Below are positions 63,131 to 64,000 of a stretch of DNA of 64,000 bases, in pieces. The translations under genes were made by a program, and so were the position numbers. Source of the stretch: Acidobacteriaceae bacterium (lineage in GTDB: Bacteria; Acidobacteriota; Terriglobia; Terriglobales; Acidobacteriaceae). Position 1 is the first letter of the stretch. Every line of letters starts with the position of its first letter. Where the stretch lies: contig PLDC01000024.1 of the NCBI GenBank assembly GCA_003134995.1, forward strand, positions 186,001 to 250,000, in the 5' to 3' direction. A model generated the notes under the pieces. The model saw only the letters and a list, made by a program, of their open reading frames with translations, searched no databases and was not told the DNA's origin.

Positions 63131-63904
63131 CTACTCGGATTTGTACGACTTCGGAGGCAGCAGCAATTGAATTCCGAAGTATCCCTGGAAATAGGACTGA
63201 TTGCCGCGCGCAGGTTCGAGGCTGCGCCCGGCCATGAAGAGAAAGATTACTGGGCTATGGATTTTGTAGCGCCCGCCAAAGTCAATCGCCGGCTGATTCT
63301 CGGAAGGATGAAAACTACCCTGGTTGTAAAGCTCCATGTCGAGTTCGAATTTTGGAGTGAATTCGTGGCCGATGACGAGGCCGCTGAGCCAGGCGTTCGG
63401 TCCCTTGTGCACGAACTCGTAACCGATTTCGTAGTCGACGTCGACAGGCCCAAACTTTCTGGAGAATTCGAAAGGCAGCAGGAAGCCCTCGCTCGCCGGC
63501 GTGATCCCGCGGCGCACCGCATCGTTCGGATTGTTCAAGAAGGCTTGCGGGAAAACCGAAATGCTCAGTCCAGACTCCCCGGCATCATAGAAACGCCACT
63601 TGACCCCAGGATTCGATTGACCCAAGCCATATTCCGTAGCGGACTTGGGGATCTTCACTCGCAGCCAAGCATTTTCGTACGTCAGCTGGATGCGATCACC
63701 GACGCCGAAATTAATATCGACATCCGGCGTGTGCGAAACCGACTGATCGCTATAAAGAAACGGCATGTAGCCGAAATTGATTTCCCAATTGAGATGGCCG
63801 GGAGTGCCAGGATCATTGGTGTAATAAGGCGGGCCGCCCTGCGCAAATGCTGCGGTACTTGCAAAGAGCAAAGAGAGCGTCAAGATGAACCTTAGTAAAA
63901 TCAT
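63131..63904 (-). CDS. outer-membrane transporter-like beta-barrel protein
   Basis: A 257-residue protein with a signal peptide (ILTLSLLFASTAAFAQ). Alternating Tyr/Phe-rich strands follow: LNWEINFGYMPFLYS, RIQLTYENAWLRV, DVDYEIGYEFVHKG and YFQGYFGIQLLL. The plan fits small outer-membrane barrels of the phenol-degradation-MetA/transporter type. ATG 63904 begins the signal peptide; longer in-frame starts reaching the window edge add residues without signal features. The function is unknown and no link with the EPS system is evident. Confidence 0.65.
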   Translation of the reverse strand: MILLRFILTLSLLFASTAAFAQGGPPYYTNDPGTPGHLNWEINFGYMPFLYSDQSVSHTPDVDINFGVGDRIQLTYENAWLRVKIPKSATEYGLGQSNPGVKWRFYDAGESGLSISVFPQAFLNNPNDAVRRGITPASEGFLLPFEFSRKFGPVDVDYEIGYEFVHKGPNAWLSGLVIGHEFTPKFELDMELYNQGSFHPSENQPAIDFGGRYKIHSPVIFLFMAGRSLEPARGNQSYFQGYFGIQLLLPPKSYKSE

Positions 63905-64000
63905 TCTGCAGGCTGGGACGGAAATCATTTCTTGGGCTTGGAAGTAGCTCACCATTGCTCGTACCATTGTTGATTTCTCGGTCCATCTCCAGGGGCGCAA

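Overview
The window looks like part of an Acidobacteriota chromosome (class Terriglobia, Koribacter/Sulfotelmatobacter-like). This is inferred from the fairly high GC content, the exosortase/PEP-CTERM gene set, and Acidobacteria-style intergenic repeats. No rRNA, tRNA, CRISPR array, transposase or phage gene was seen. Almost the whole window serves one purpose: making, modifying, exporting and regulating a surface exopolysaccharide (EPS).

Layout. 0-1.7 kb: start of a FAD oxidoreductase and a divergent GcvT-like folate protein. 1.86-2.5 kb: a PEP-CTERM protein (exosortase substrate) with its own terminator. 2.7-4.3 kb (minus): exosortase and EpsI. 4.7-21.9 kb (plus): the core EPS operon, with a sigma54-type AAA+ regulator, export protein, outer-membrane barrel, chain-length regulator, XrtA-type ATPase, tyrosine kinase, priming sugar transferase, GT2, GT4, Wzy/ligase, methyltransferase, AsnB-type amidotransferase and a double GT4 protein. 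Two matching sigma54 promoters face away from each other in the 4.3-4.7 kb spacer and can explain coordinated control of both arms. 21.9-27.2 kb (minus): second AsnB, heparinase II/III-like protein, methyltransferase. 27.4-30.9 kb (plus): GDP-mannose 6-dehydrogenase (AlgD), sulfotransferase, FemAB-like protein. 30.9-36 kb (minus): beta-helix protein, two polysaccharide deacetylases, second FemAB-like protein. 36.1-37.2 kb: a decayed methyltransferase fragment and a divergent methyltransferase. 37.3-43.7 kb (minus): beta-helix lipoprotein, flippase, methyltransferase, GT2. 43.7-51.2 kb (minus): a sulfation operon with sulfate adenylyltransferase/APS kinase, TauE-type permease, CysQ, two sulfotransferases, a Gfo/Idh oxidoreductase and an epimerase.

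51.5-64 kb is more mixed: phosphopantetheinyl transferase, a DUF3303-like protein, a frameshifted cytochrome c, a small secreted protein, a polyprenyl-phosphate-type GT2, a large secreted propeller-like protein, WecB, two overlapping LuxR-type HTH genes, two zinc-ribbon membrane proteins and an outer-membrane protein.

Together the genes suggest an acidic heteropolysaccharide. AlgD supplies a uronic acid. AsnB-type enzymes may amidate it. The PAPS-making and PAP-recycling genes plus three sulfotransferases imply sulfation. Deacetylases and a lyase-like protein would trim it, and the exosortase anchors partner PEP-CTERM proteins. The sulfation module inside an exosortase/EPS locus is the most interesting system here. 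Its product is inferred, not shown.
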